A DNA stretch of 32,331 nucleotides from Streptomyces sp. DvalAA-14 (GCF_900091855.1 NZ_FMCH01000353.1:1-32331); one strand, 5' to 3'; shown: positions 18,301 through 24,447, counted from the stretch's first letter. A program made the numbers and translations. The notes: generated by a model from the letters alone, not told the origin.

Positions 18301-18533
18301 TGCTGGAGCGCCCGCTGGACACCGGGCAGCCGCCGGCCGTCCGCGGTGACAGCGTCGAGCTGCGGCTGCGCCCCTTCGAGATCGTCACGCTCCGCCTGAC
18401 CCGCGAGACCGGCGCGTCGCCCGCCCCGGGATCCGCGGCCGCGTCGAGCTCACCGCACACCGCTGTACCAGCGACGGTGAACGACGGGTTCGACGCACAG
18501 CACGGTGCCGCCCGCGGCCGCACCGACCAGTAG
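15363..18533 (+). CDS. Cytoplasmic GH38 alpha-mannosidase (canonical bacterial type)
   Basis: This 1056-residue enzyme lacks a signal peptide. An N-terminal domain (about 1-250) leads into the GH38 barrel: AVGHAHIDSAWLWP with zinc ligands His260, His262 and Asp264; WLPDTFGF with nucleophile Asp374; LLHQFHDILPGSS at 574-585 with His578 and Asp579; then beta-sandwich domains. It should release mannose from imported alpha-mannosides by a retaining zinc-dependent mechanism. The ATG at 15363 has GGAG seven bases upstream and follows the LacI gene by 67 bases. The last 30-40 residues are low-complexity, and the final 84 bases overlap the convergent gene at 18450-18962, so the tail may be readthrough past an ancestral stop. 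The locus thus has two intracellular GH38 enzymes of different subgroups. Confidence 0.92.
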   Translation: MHDDRHLIESRLDRVLRERIRPAVYPERVPLTVGIWNAPDEPVPVADGIGAPRDPIGPGDPWGPPWGTSWLTVTGTVPAAWAGRTVEALLDLGFERDTPGFQCEGLVHRPDGSPVKGLNPRNQYVPIADPATGGEQVLLHIEAAANPIVLDDPPFRPTALGDKETAGRAPQYVLGRMDLAVFDRTVWELVQDLEVLGELMPELPADSARRWDILRAVERALDAVDLQDVNGTAAAARQALTGVLSAPAHASAHRISAVGHAHIDSAWLWPLRETVRKVARTAANMTALLADEPDFVYTMSQAQQYAWIKEHRPEVWDRVRQAVAEGRFVPTGGMWVESDTNMPGSEAMARQFVHGKRFFLDEFGIENDEVWLPDTFGFAAGLPQIIRAAGSTSLLTQKISWSTTNAFPHHTFTWEGIDGSRVFTHFPPIDTYNATMHGREIAHAARNFREKGTAGRSLAPTGLGDGGGGTTREMVAKASRMRDLEGAARVSWQSPADFFAQARAESPEPPVWVGELYLELHRGTLTSQAGTKQGNRRSEHLLREAELWSATAAVRTGHPYPYEQLDRIWKTVLLHQFHDILPGSSIAWVHREARRTYAAVAEELLALIESAQLALAKGASGAEEGTLVFNAAPHTRSGVPAGGAGPATAAGRVGAVTAAPRPDGGHILDNGLLRVEIDARGLVVSVRDLDADREALAPGRPANLLQLHPDFPAMWDAWDVDTYYRNTVTDLTAADRVELTGAGPDAASVRVERSFGRSHAVQLLSLAAGHKRLDIVTEVDWHETEKFLKAAFPLDVHADRYAAETQFGHVYRPTHTNTSWDAARFEACNHRFLHLAEPGWGVALVTDSTYGHDVSRAARDTGRGATTTVRLSLLRAPRFPDPHTDQGVHRFGYALLPGATIGDAVREGYRIHLPERRTAGSGTVAPLVEVDRPGVVVSAVKLADDGSGDVVVRLYEAEGARTRATVTTGFGLGAATACDLLERPLDTGQPPAVRGDSVELRLRPFEIVTLRLTRETGASPAPGSAAASSSPHTAVPATVNDGFDAQHGAARGRTDQ

Positions 18534-18962
18534 GGCCGACCAGCCGCCGCCGTTGACCGCCGCCCCCGCGCAGGCGGCGGCAACGGCCAGCGGCCGCAGC
18601 AAGGTGAGCGGGCCGAGGCCGGCGACCATCGCCAAGGTACTGGCCCGGAACGGCAGGGCGAAGTAGGCCGCCAGTGAGAGCAGCACGGCGGCGGCGTAGA
18701 CGGTGAGCGGGAGCAGGTAACCCAGGCCCCCGGCGGCCAGGGTGTCGTACCGCCGGTCGCGGTCCGGCGCGGTCCGCAGCAGCAGGACGGCGGTCAGCGC
18801 GGGGGCGAGCAGGAGGACGCCGCCGACGGCCAGGCCGCGCAGGGCGGCGCGGGCGGTGGCCCGGTGTTTGCGGATGCGGGCGTCGCTGCCGGCGTAGGCA
18901 CGAAAGCCGCTGAACGCCGCGTCCACCAGGCCGAGAAGTGCCAGCGGCAGGGCGGGCGTCAC
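18450..18962 (-). CDS. Small polytopic membrane protein of unknown function
   Basis: This 170-residue protein has about four hydrophobic segments (roughly residues 44-63, 80-103, 108-135 and 139-160) and a basic N-terminal cytoplasmic part (RIRKHRATARAALRG). I do not recognise the family. The GTG at 18960-18962 overlaps the stop of the upstream methyltransferase gene as GTGA, indicating translational coupling. Its 3' end overlaps the 3' end of the convergent GH38 gene by 84 bases. The internal repetition of Leu/Ala-rich helices gives no functional clue beyond membrane location. Confidence 0.7.
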   Translation of the reverse strand: MTPALPLALLGLVDAAFSGFRAYAGSDARIRKHRATARAALRGLAVGGVLLLAPALTAVLLLRTAPDRDRRYDTLAAGGLGYLLPLTVYAAAVLLSLAAYFALPFRASTLAMVAGLGPLTLLRPLAVAAACAGAAVNGGGWSALLVGAAAGGTVLCVEPVVHRRWYSGVR

Positions 18963-19894
18963 CGGGTGGCCGGGGCGAGGTGCTCCGGGCCGACAAGCCG
19001 GCGGGCATCGCGCCCGAGAGCCGACCGAAAGGGCGCCTCCAGTTGCGGGCGCACTCCGATGACCGGGCGCAAGGTCGTGCAGAATGGGTTCGCCGTGCCA
19101 CCCGGCTCGTACAGCAGGGGGCGGATGCCGGCTGTCCCGGCGGCGCGCAGCAGCGTCTCATCGCTGTGCGCGCGCCGCGCGGACACCACCCCGTCGTGGC
19201 GGCCGAGCGGATGGCGCATCCGGGCGCGATGGTAGATCCAGGCGCCGAGGGGCGCCAGGCGGTTCGCGGCGATGTCGAAGTGGCAGAAGGCGTCGGCCGG
19301 TGAGGCGGCTTGGGCCTGGAAGAAACGGCCCAGCGCCGGGCCGCGGAAATGATGCAGCACACCGGTGGAGACAAAGACGGTCGCCGTCTTCGGCAGGGCG
19401 AAGGCGTTCCCGTGCACGAACCGGCAGTCGAGCCCCTCCGCGGCGGCGAGGCGGCCCGCTTCGCCGACCAGCGCGGCATCGAGGTCGACCCCGACCAGTT
19501 CGACGTCCGCCCCGAGAGCCCCGGTGGCGGCCAGCCAGCGGATCAGATAACCCAAGCCGCAGCCGACGTCGACCAGGCGGTAGGGACCGCTCCGCCCGCC
19601 GGCCGCCCGGATGGCGGTGAAGAGCGGGCCGAGCACCTGCACCAGGCGTTCGCCCATCCGGAGCTCCTCGCTCAGGCGCTGGAGCTCGGTGTGCACGCCG
19701 ATGAGCAGCCGGTCCACGGCGCGCGGGTCGAACACGCCGTCCCCGTCCACCGGCAACCCCGCGACGATCCCGGCCGCGCGCCGGTCACCGCCCGCCCGCA
19801 GTCGCGCGACCACCTCGCTCCGGCGGACCGGCAGCCGCCGGCCGCTGTGCGGATCCACCGCCGTGATGAGGTCGGATATCTCAAGTCGCTGCAC
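18959..19894 (-). CDS. Class I SAM-dependent methyltransferase
   Basis: This protein of about 311 residues has a Rossmann-fold methyltransferase core: motif I LVDVGCGLGYLIRWLA, an acidic end of strand 2 in ELVGVDLDAALVGEA, and STGVLHHF as the motif IV/post-I region. A 100-residue N-terminal segment precedes the core. The GTG at 19894 is preferred because the protein-like text begins with VQRLEISDLITAVDP; the frame remains open to 20017 but that part reads as intergenic. It is followed by a coupled membrane protein gene. The methyl acceptor cannot be inferred. The genes at 19989-22815 lie upstream on the same strand with a 94-base gap, so shared transcription is possible. Confidence 0.8.
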   Translation of the reverse strand: MQRLEISDLITAVDPHSGRRLPVRRSEVVARLRAGGDRRAAGIVAGLPVDGDGVFDPRAVDRLLIGVHTELQRLSEELRMGERLVQVLGPLFTAIRAAGGRSGPYRLVDVGCGLGYLIRWLAATGALGADVELVGVDLDAALVGEAGRLAAAEGLDCRFVHGNAFALPKTATVFVSTGVLHHFRGPALGRFFQAQAASPADAFCHFDIAANRLAPLGAWIYHRARMRHPLGRHDGVVSARRAHSDETLLRAAGTAGIRPLLYEPGGTANPFCTTLRPVIGVRPQLEAPFRSALGRDARRLVGPEHLAPATR

Positions 19895-19988
19895 ACGCCA
19901 GACCCTACGCACTCCCGGTCCGGGCTCCCGTACGCCCGCCGGGAGCCGCGGCCCCGCCACCGGGTCCGTGCGCCGTCCTCGCCGCGGG

Positions 19989-20375
19989 TCAGCCGATCGC
20001 GCGGCTGACCGCCTCACGCAGCCGGTCGGCCGCCACGGCGAGCGCGGTGACCGAGGACAGTGCGGCGGTCAGGCGTCCGAGGATCCGGGCGATCCGGCCG
20101 GGATCGGGCTCCGGGGCGGCGAGCTGGTCGGTGACCTCCGCCAATTCGCCCCGGGCGCGGGCCCGGTCCTCGTCGGTGAGGTCCGAGCCGTGTTCGGCCA
20201 GCAGGGCGCGCAGCGCGTCCAGGGCCTGCTGGGGGGTGAGTTCACCCGCCGAGGGCGAAGGCCCGGGCGCCCCGCCGCGGGCCTGCGCGCCGTCCCCGAC
20301 CGCGATCGGCCCCGAGTTGTCGATCCGGCCGCTGCCGGTTTGATGGATGCCGGTGTTCCGGTTGCCGCCACTCAT
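19989..20375 (-). CDS. Small protein with N-terminal amyloid-like motif and helical C-terminus
   Basis: This 128-residue soluble protein has two parts. Residues 7-33 (NTGIHQTGSGRIDNSGP followed by IAVGDGAQAR) are Gly/Asn/Gln/Ser-rich and match the C-terminal tail of the protein encoded just upstream. Residues 45-128 are predicted largely helical (PQQALDALRALLAEHGSDLT, RARARGELAEVTDQL, then an Ala-rich amphipathic end) and may oligomerise. From memory it resembles small streptomycete proteins of unknown function that carry the same NSGPIAVG-type head. The shared motif resembles RHIM/PP-like bacterial amyloid signalling motifs, where an N-terminal copy on one protein templates a copy on a partner. 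The gene lies 37 bases downstream of that partner. No catalytic residues are visible. Confidence 0.8.
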   Translation of the reverse strand: MSGGNRNTGIHQTGSGRIDNSGPIAVGDGAQARGGAPGPSPSAGELTPQQALDALRALLAEHGSDLTDEDRARARGELAEVTDQLAAPEPDPGRIARILGRLTAALSSVTALAVAADRLREAVSRAIG

Positions 20376-20412
20376 GTCCGCTGACTCCTCTCGGGCCCGT
20401 CCGGGCCGCGGG

Positions 20413-21828
20413 TCATGACGCCCTTGCCTGTGAACCGGCCGCCACCGCGGCCGAGTTGACTATGGTCCCGCTGCCGGTCTGCAGGATCCCTATGTTGAGC
20501 GCGTTCTGCTGGGCCCGGTACTCGGTGGTGTCGACGTGGTGGTCCTCCAGGAAGTCGAGGATCACCTCGAAGGTCCGCCGCTCGATGATCTTGATGAACT
20601 TCTCGTCGTCCATCTGCTGGAAGAAGTGCAGGTAGGCGCCGGAAGCCATCTCCCGCACGCTTCTGCGGGCCCCCCAGTCGATGTAGTCCGGCTCCTCCTT
20701 CGGATCGAGCGCGGTCGTGGCGGCCGTCGCGGTGCGCAGGTCCTTGCGGTTCCACAGGGCCTTCGCGATGGCCAGCGGCCAGGCCAGCGCCCACAGCGCG
20801 CCGCCGAGCAGACCCGCGGCCGATTCCAGCGCCACCCGGCCGGCGAGCCTGCGCACTTCGGCCCCGTTCAGCCGCCGCTGGCGGTCCGCCTCGTGGTAGG
20901 CCGACTTGATCGGCATCAGGTGGTAGCCGTGGAACTGGGTGTAGATCATGCGGCCCTTGAGGTCGACGTTCAAGAACACCGACGTCACGAGTTCCTGCGA
21001 CCACGAGCCGACCCGCACGCACAGGTACTCGCGGGCCGCGTTGTAGTGGTCGGGGACCTCACCGGCCGCCTGCTGGTATTCCGCGAGGCGGTCGGCCGGG
21101 ACGGGCGCCCGGCTGCCGAGGGCCTTGGCGTAGAAGCAGCGCGAGACTTCCAGGCCCCTCAATCGCTGGCCGTGGGCCGCTACTTCGTCCAGCAGCGAGG
21201 ACCGCAGCCGCTGCTCCATGTACGCGGTGAGCTCATCGGCGGTGAACGGGTCGGGGTCCATGGCCCGGATACCGTCGGCGCCGTGGCCCGGCTCCTGCCG
21301 ATCGGCCACCGCGGACAACGGCGGCAGCAGCGACGTCCTGGCCCGCTCCAGCAGACAGGCGAACGACCAGCGGCGCACCGACTCGCCCGCGCCGATGAAC
21401 GGCACATAGCCGCCGTAGTACACGACGCCGACCGAACTGCTCTGGTCGGCACGGATCTTGTCGTAGAGGCCGGCGGGACCCGGCGCGGGCACGGGCGGGA
21501 CGCCGTCGAAGCCCTCGCCCGCCCGCCGGCTGCGGCGCAAGTGCACCGTGACGACCTGCCGTTCGAGAACAGCGGCCAGCAGGTTGACCGCCCACAGCGA
21601 CCACAGCGCCAGCACGGTGCTGACCCAGAAGCCCGTCGCGCCGTACACCCCGTCGCTCACCAGGATGCCGCCGAAGACGGCCCAGAGCACGACCACGACC
21701 ACCACGGCCGTGGTCCTGGCCCGGCGGCGACGGCGGGCGGCGAGCGCGTTGCCGAGCACGGTGGCGGCGTCGTAGCCGTACGAGGGGGCGGCGAACCGAT
21801 AGCTGTTGTTGACGAGTTCGTCGATCAC
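20413..21828 (-). CDS. Multi-pass membrane protein with C-terminal amyloid-like motif
   Basis: This is a readable frame of 471 residues from the GTG at 21828, but the true protein is probably about 524 residues and starts at the ATG at 21988, with a one-base frameshift in between. Two adjacent transmembrane helices (about 39-61 and 64-88) follow a basic RRRRRAR stretch, and a further hydrophobic region lies near 338-356. The large middle part (YYGGYVPFIGAGESVRRWSF onward) is of a type common in streptomycetes but of unknown function. Residues 400-440 form a charged helical segment. The last 27 residues contain NIGILQTGSGTIVNS, nearly identical to the start of the next gene product. The likely topology places the motif in the cytoplasm, where it could nucleate or recruit the 128-residue partner. 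I cannot assign an activity. Confidence 0.75.
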   Translation of the reverse strand: MIDELVNNSYRFAAPSYGYDAATVLGNALAARRRRRARTTAVVVVVVLWAVFGGILVSDGVYGATGFWVSTVLALWSLWAVNLLAAVLERQVVTVHLRRSRRAGEGFDGVPPVPAPGPAGLYDKIRADQSSSVGVVYYGGYVPFIGAGESVRRWSFACLLERARTSLLPPLSAVADRQEPGHGADGIRAMDPDPFTADELTAYMEQRLRSSLLDEVAAHGQRLRGLEVSRCFYAKALGSRAPVPADRLAEYQQAAGEVPDHYNAAREYLCVRVGSWSQELVTSVFLNVDLKGRMIYTQFHGYHLMPIKSAYHEADRQRRLNGAEVRRLAGRVALESAAGLLGGALWALAWPLAIAKALWNRKDLRTATAATTALDPKEEPDYIDWGARRSVREMASGAYLHFFQQMDDEKFIKIIERRTFEVILDFLEDHHVDTTEYRAQQNALNIGILQTGSGTIVNSAAVAAGSQARAS

Positions 21829-21988
21829 CTGATCGGCGTAGGCGGGGTCGGTCTGGACGCCGATGGACAGCAGGCGGGTGACCTCGCTGAGCGCCGGCGG
21901 CGTGGTCCCGGGCGGCGGGGCCGGGGGGAGTGTCGTTGTCGTCGTACGCCGGCGAACGGCGGATCTGCGGCTGGGGGTCGAAGGTCAT
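21829..21988 (-). other. Out-of-frame 5' part of the 20413-21828 gene
   Basis: The ATG at 21988 has a GGGAG site nine bases upstream and begins MTFDPQPQIRRSPAYDDNDT, which is protein-like. After a run of six C (minus strand; G6 at 21923-21928 on the plus strand) that frame degenerates. The next frame then reads ALSEVTRLLSIGVQTDPAY and runs straight into the 21828 frame with no start codon of its own. Removing one C would fuse the two parts into one protein. This is either a sequencing error, a real mutation or a phase-variable tract. Confidence 0.6.
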
Positions 21989-22038
21989 GGCTCGGTACTC
22001 CCACGAGTGCGGGCTGGCAGGACGGGATGCGGGGCGGC

Positions 22039-22815
22039 TCAGAACTCGTCGGGACTGCGGGTGGCCAGTCCGTACTGGGCCGCGATCGGGTTCCACGCGT
22101 CGACGAAGTCCGACTTGGCCTGCTGCGCCTTGGTGCTGTCCTTCCCGCCGGCCAGGAAGTCCCGCTGGCTCTGCGTGGTGCTCGGGGCGCAGTCGCCGCC
22201 GGCCAGTGCCTGGGCCCAGCGGGCGTAGTCGGCGTCGGCGTCGGCGGACCGGGACAGCGCGGTGCTGAGCAGGAGGGCCGCGTCCGGCCCACCGAGCACC
22301 GCGTCCATGCTCGCGTTCCCGGCCTGCTGGGCCAGCGAGGAGCGGGAGTCGGCGGCGTCCTGGAAGGCGGCGGCGTCGTCGCTCAGCCCGGCGCCGCACT
22401 GCTCGGCGTCGTTCACCGCCGCCGAGACCTTGGCGCGCGAATCGGCGGACTGCGTGATCAGCGCGTCCAGCGCGGCGGCCTCGGTCTGCCCGTCGTCGGT
22501 GGGCGAGGGAGTTCCGGGGTCCGGATCGGTGGTGGCGGTGTCGGTGGGCAGAAAGCCGCCGCTGCCGTCGTCGGTGCTGGTGTCGTACGGCGCGGGGTTG
22601 TAGCCGTCGCCGGGCCCCGCCGAACCCGAGGAGCCGCCCCACGTCCACGGATGGAACGCCAGCGTCAGGGCGAGCACGAGCGGTATGAGCAGTACCCGGT
22701 AGAGGCTGAGCCGGGCCCCGTGATCGATCCTGCTGAAAACGCCCCGGTTGTAGCCGGTGGGCTGGGCGCCCGGTGCGGGTAACCCCCCGCCCGCCGGGTC
22801 TTGTGTGCTGGTCAT
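22039..22815 (-). CDS. Single-pass membrane protein with exported Cys-containing domain
   Basis: This 258-residue protein starts at the ATG at 22815, with GGGGGAT upstream; the open frame extends further but is not protein-like. A short cytoplasmic proline/glycine-rich head is followed by one transmembrane helix (about residues 37-55, LYRVLLIPLVLALTLAF). Next comes a Thr/Asp/Pro/Ser-rich linker (about 75-110) and a helical, alanine-rich extracytoplasmic domain with two cysteines (EQCGAGL and GGDCAPS) that could form a disulfide. Family and function are unknown to me. It is the first gene of the minus-strand run and lies 50 bases before the ATG of the frameshifted membrane protein, so it may sense an external signal for that set. 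This role is inference from order and topology only. Confidence 0.75.
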   Translation of the reverse strand: MTSTQDPAGGGLPAPGAQPTGYNRGVFSRIDHGARLSLYRVLLIPLVLALTLAFHPWTWGGSSGSAGPGDGYNPAPYDTSTDDGSGGFLPTDTATTDPDPGTPSPTDDGQTEAAALDALITQSADSRAKVSAAVNDAEQCGAGLSDDAAAFQDAADSRSSLAQQAGNASMDAVLGGPDAALLLSTALSRSADADADYARWAQALAGGDCAPSTTQSQRDFLAGGKDSTKAQQAKSDFVDAWNPIAAQYGLATRSPDEF

Positions 22816-23000
22816 CAGCGATCCCCCCGATGTCGAGGGCCAAACCCTACTGAGAGCTTCCATCACGGACAGCCGGAACGCTGATATTTCGGCCCTGCCG
22901 GTCATAAAGATACGCTGCGGTCGCACGGTTGCCCCTGCTGGGCGGGCCGCCTGCGGCGCGGTCCGGTCCGGATCGGCCGTGGCGGAACTCCGGTGGCGGC

Positions 23001-23072
23001 GGCCCGTTCAGTGCCGGTGGCCCGTTCAGTGGCGCCGGCCCGTTCAGTGGCGCCGGCCCGTTCAGTGGCGCC
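23001..23072. repeat. 18-bp tandem repeat (four units) at the 3' end of the HxlR gene
   Basis: Four head-to-tail units of GGCCCGTTCAGTGGCGCC occupy 23001-23018 (diverged at its end), 23019-23036, 23037-23054 and 23055-23072. The last three are identical. The array begins inside the final codons of the HxlR gene, whose TGA stop is supplied by the TTCA of the last unit, and continues into the gap. It is a minisatellite-like array whose copy number could vary. Confidence 0.9.
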
Positions 23073-23523
23073 GGCCCGGGCCCGGCGTCCCGGCGGCGTC
23101 GTAGGCCTCCCGGGCTTTTTCGACCCGGGCCAGGTTGGCCTGCGACCAGTCGTTGAGCGTGGCGAACAGCGGGGAAAGGCTCCGGCCGAGCTCGCTGATC
23201 TCGTACTCCACCCGCGGCGGCACTTCCTGGTAGTAGGTGCGGACGACGAGACCGTCGCGTTCCATCTGCCGCAACCGCTGGGTGAGCACTTTCGGCGTGA
23301 TGGTGCCGATCAGCCGCTCCAACTCGACGAACCGCTGACGGCCGAACGTGTGCAGTGCCCACAGGATCGGCGTCGTCCAGCGGCTGAACACGATGTCCAC
23401 CACCGGTCCGATCGGGCAGGCCTGTTCGGGTCGCACCGCCGTCCGGGCGGCAGCTTCGGAACGCCCCGGCCGTGCGGTTCGGGGCTCCGGTGATTCGGTC
23501 ACAGTTACTCCCGGGGAAGTCAC
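23062..23523 (-). CDS. HxlR-family winged-helix transcriptional regulator
   Basis: This 153-residue regulator, or 146 residues if it starts at the GTG at 23502, which has the better-spaced GGGAG site. The HxlR domain covers CPIGPVVDIVFSRWTTPILW, the recognition region LIGTITPKVLTQRLRQMERD, and the wing EVPPRVEYEISELGRSLSPL. The cysteine at the domain start is the conserved family Cys, often used for redox or electrophile sensing. It is divergent from a truncated MFS transporter gene, the typical arrangement for an HxlR repressor of an efflux pump, with the palindrome TAGGTACCTA between them. Since the transporter is reduced to a stump, the regulator may have lost its local target. Its stop codon lies in an 18-bp minisatellite. 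Confidence 0.88.
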   Translation of the reverse strand: MTSPGVTVTESPEPRTARPGRSEAAARTAVRPEQACPIGPVVDIVFSRWTTPILWALHTFGRQRFVELERLIGTITPKVLTQRLRQMERDGLVVRTYYQEVPPRVEYEISELGRSLSPLFATLNDWSQANLARVEKAREAYDAAGTPGPGRRH

Positions 23524-23530
23524 TTTCCTC

Positions 23531-23540
23531 TAGGTACCTA
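23531..23540. promoter_or_regulatory. Candidate HxlR operator
   Basis: TAGGTACCTA is a perfect 10-base palindrome just upstream of the HxlR start, in a relatively AT-rich patch between the regulator and the divergent MFS stump. The position fits an autoregulatory site. No experimental consensus was available to compare. Confidence 0.4.
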
Positions 23541-23695
23541 CTTTAACCAGGGTGCTAGCTTCCGGAAGGCGTCCACCGAACGCCGACCGGCCGGCTCGCG
23601 CGGACCTCCGCGTCCCCTTGCGTCCCGCCGTGTCACCCCTGTCCTTCCGGTCGGACCGCACATCGCGGTACGCCCTCGGCGACTGGAGAGCGGTC

Positions 23696-23818
23696 ATGAC
23701 CATTCCAGAATCCGTGCGGGGCGCGGCACCGTCCTCCGCTCCCGCGCGGGGGCCGGTCCACCGACCGGGCCTCGTCCTCGCCTTCCTCGGGCTCGCCGGC
23801 TTCATGACCTTCCTCGGC
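23696..23818 (+). pseudogene. Truncated MFS (drug exporter type) 5' stump
   Basis: The ATG at 23696 has GGAGAG five bases upstream. It begins a normal cytoplasmic head and first helix of a 14-helix-type MFS exporter (PGLVLAFLGLAGFMTFL). Homologues continue with D-x-x-I/V-V-N-V-A-L-P, but here the frame switches after MTFL into sequence that is antisense to another transporter and runs on as unrelated arginine-rich text. Only about 40 of some 500 residues remain. The breakpoint lies near 23815-23820. Upstream promoter and ribosome site appear intact. Confidence 0.7.
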
Positions 23819-24075
23819 CACCTGTCCACCCAGGCGCCGGCGCAGAGGGAGAGCAGCAGGGCCGGTGCCTGGCCCACGGCGCGCAGGACGCCCAACTGGG
23901 TGGCGCCGGCGCCGAGGGTCAGGACCGCGAAGAGCGGAAGGACTACCAGGCCGGCTTGCTCGGCGAGTTGGGAGGCGGTCTGCCCCACCCAGAGCCCGCG
24001 GAAGTCACCGTCCAGCCACAGGCTGGACGCTGCGGGGCGACCGGCGTCGGATATGGCAGAGACAGCGGACGGCAC
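23816..24075 (-). pseudogene. Truncated second MFS transporter 5' stump
   Basis: On the minus strand the GTG at 24075 (GAGGGA five bases upstream) opens a protein with LWLDGDFRGLWVGQTASQLA, VVLPLFAVLTLGAGATQLGV and LLLSLCAGAWVDRWPRK. These are the first two helices and the loop 2-3 DRxxR motif of a 12-helix MFS exporter. After about 87 residues the frame enters the antisense of the plus-strand MFS stump at about 23818, and the rest of the transporter is missing. The two stumps therefore meet tail to tail. The start could also be at 24123 in the same frame. Confidence 0.7.
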
Positions 24076-24188
24076 AGGGATCCCTCGGGTTGCCGACAAC
24101 GAGGCCCGCGACCGGGCGCGCACCCAGGGGCGCCGGCGGTTCGGGCAGGAGAAGGCTCGCTGTGCCGCACCACCAAGGGCAGCACGCG

Positions 24189-24217
24189 ATGACAGGCCGG
24201 ACGGCCTCCAACGTCAA
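24189..24217 (-). promoter_or_regulatory. Candidate promoter of the minus-strand MFS stump
   Basis: On the minus strand TTGACG (24217-24212) and TGTCAT (24194-24189) are separated by 17 bases. A 7-base inverted repeat TGGTCGG-N4-CCGACCA at 24222-24239 sits directly upstream and could be a regulator site. The stretch 24076-24518 otherwise holds no credible gene: only these elements, the 9-bp repeat at 24252 and the hairpin at 24409. Confidence 0.4.
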
Positions 24218-24251
24218 CGCGTGGTCGGACGACCGACCATGTCTGCCACTC

Positions 24252-24284
24252 CTCGTACTGCTCGTACTCCTCGTACTTCTCGTG
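24252..24284. repeat. 9-bp tandem repeat (3.7 units)
   Basis: The unit CTCGTACTN is repeated at 24252-24260, 24261-24269 and 24270-24278, with a partial copy to 24284. On the minus strand it would encode KYEEYEQYEE within a short open frame that has no ribosome site and quickly becomes unconvincing. It lies between the MFS stump and the rodlin gene in a region of rearrangement. Confidence 0.7.
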
Positions 24285-24408
24285 TGTCGACTCGCTGCGC
24301 CAGGACACTAGCGTTCGGTCGCCCGACGTGGAATGTATTTCGTGTTCGGGACGGGTGGTCGCGGCGTGGGCGGGCCGACGGGCGGTCGGCCGGTTCCGGG
24401 GGCGGGCG

Positions 24409-24447
24409 GGCCGGGCCGGGATCCCCGTCGGGAGTCCCGGCCCGGCC
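24409..24447 (-). terminator. Hairpin terminator of the rodlin gene
   Basis: Perfect 13-base arms at 24409-24421 (GGCCGGGCCGGGA) and 24435-24447 flank a 13-base loop. The structure lies about 70 bases after the rodlin stop codon on the minus strand and has no following U-run. Confidence 0.6.

Noticed and set aside
23001-23072. Possible CRISPR array
   Set aside because: Units are directly adjacent 18-mers without spacers and there are no cas genes.
23943-24308. Minus-strand open frame with KYEEYEQYEEW repeat
   Set aside because: The repeat is a 9-bp tandem array and the rest of the frame is a shadow of the MFS stump region in another frame.
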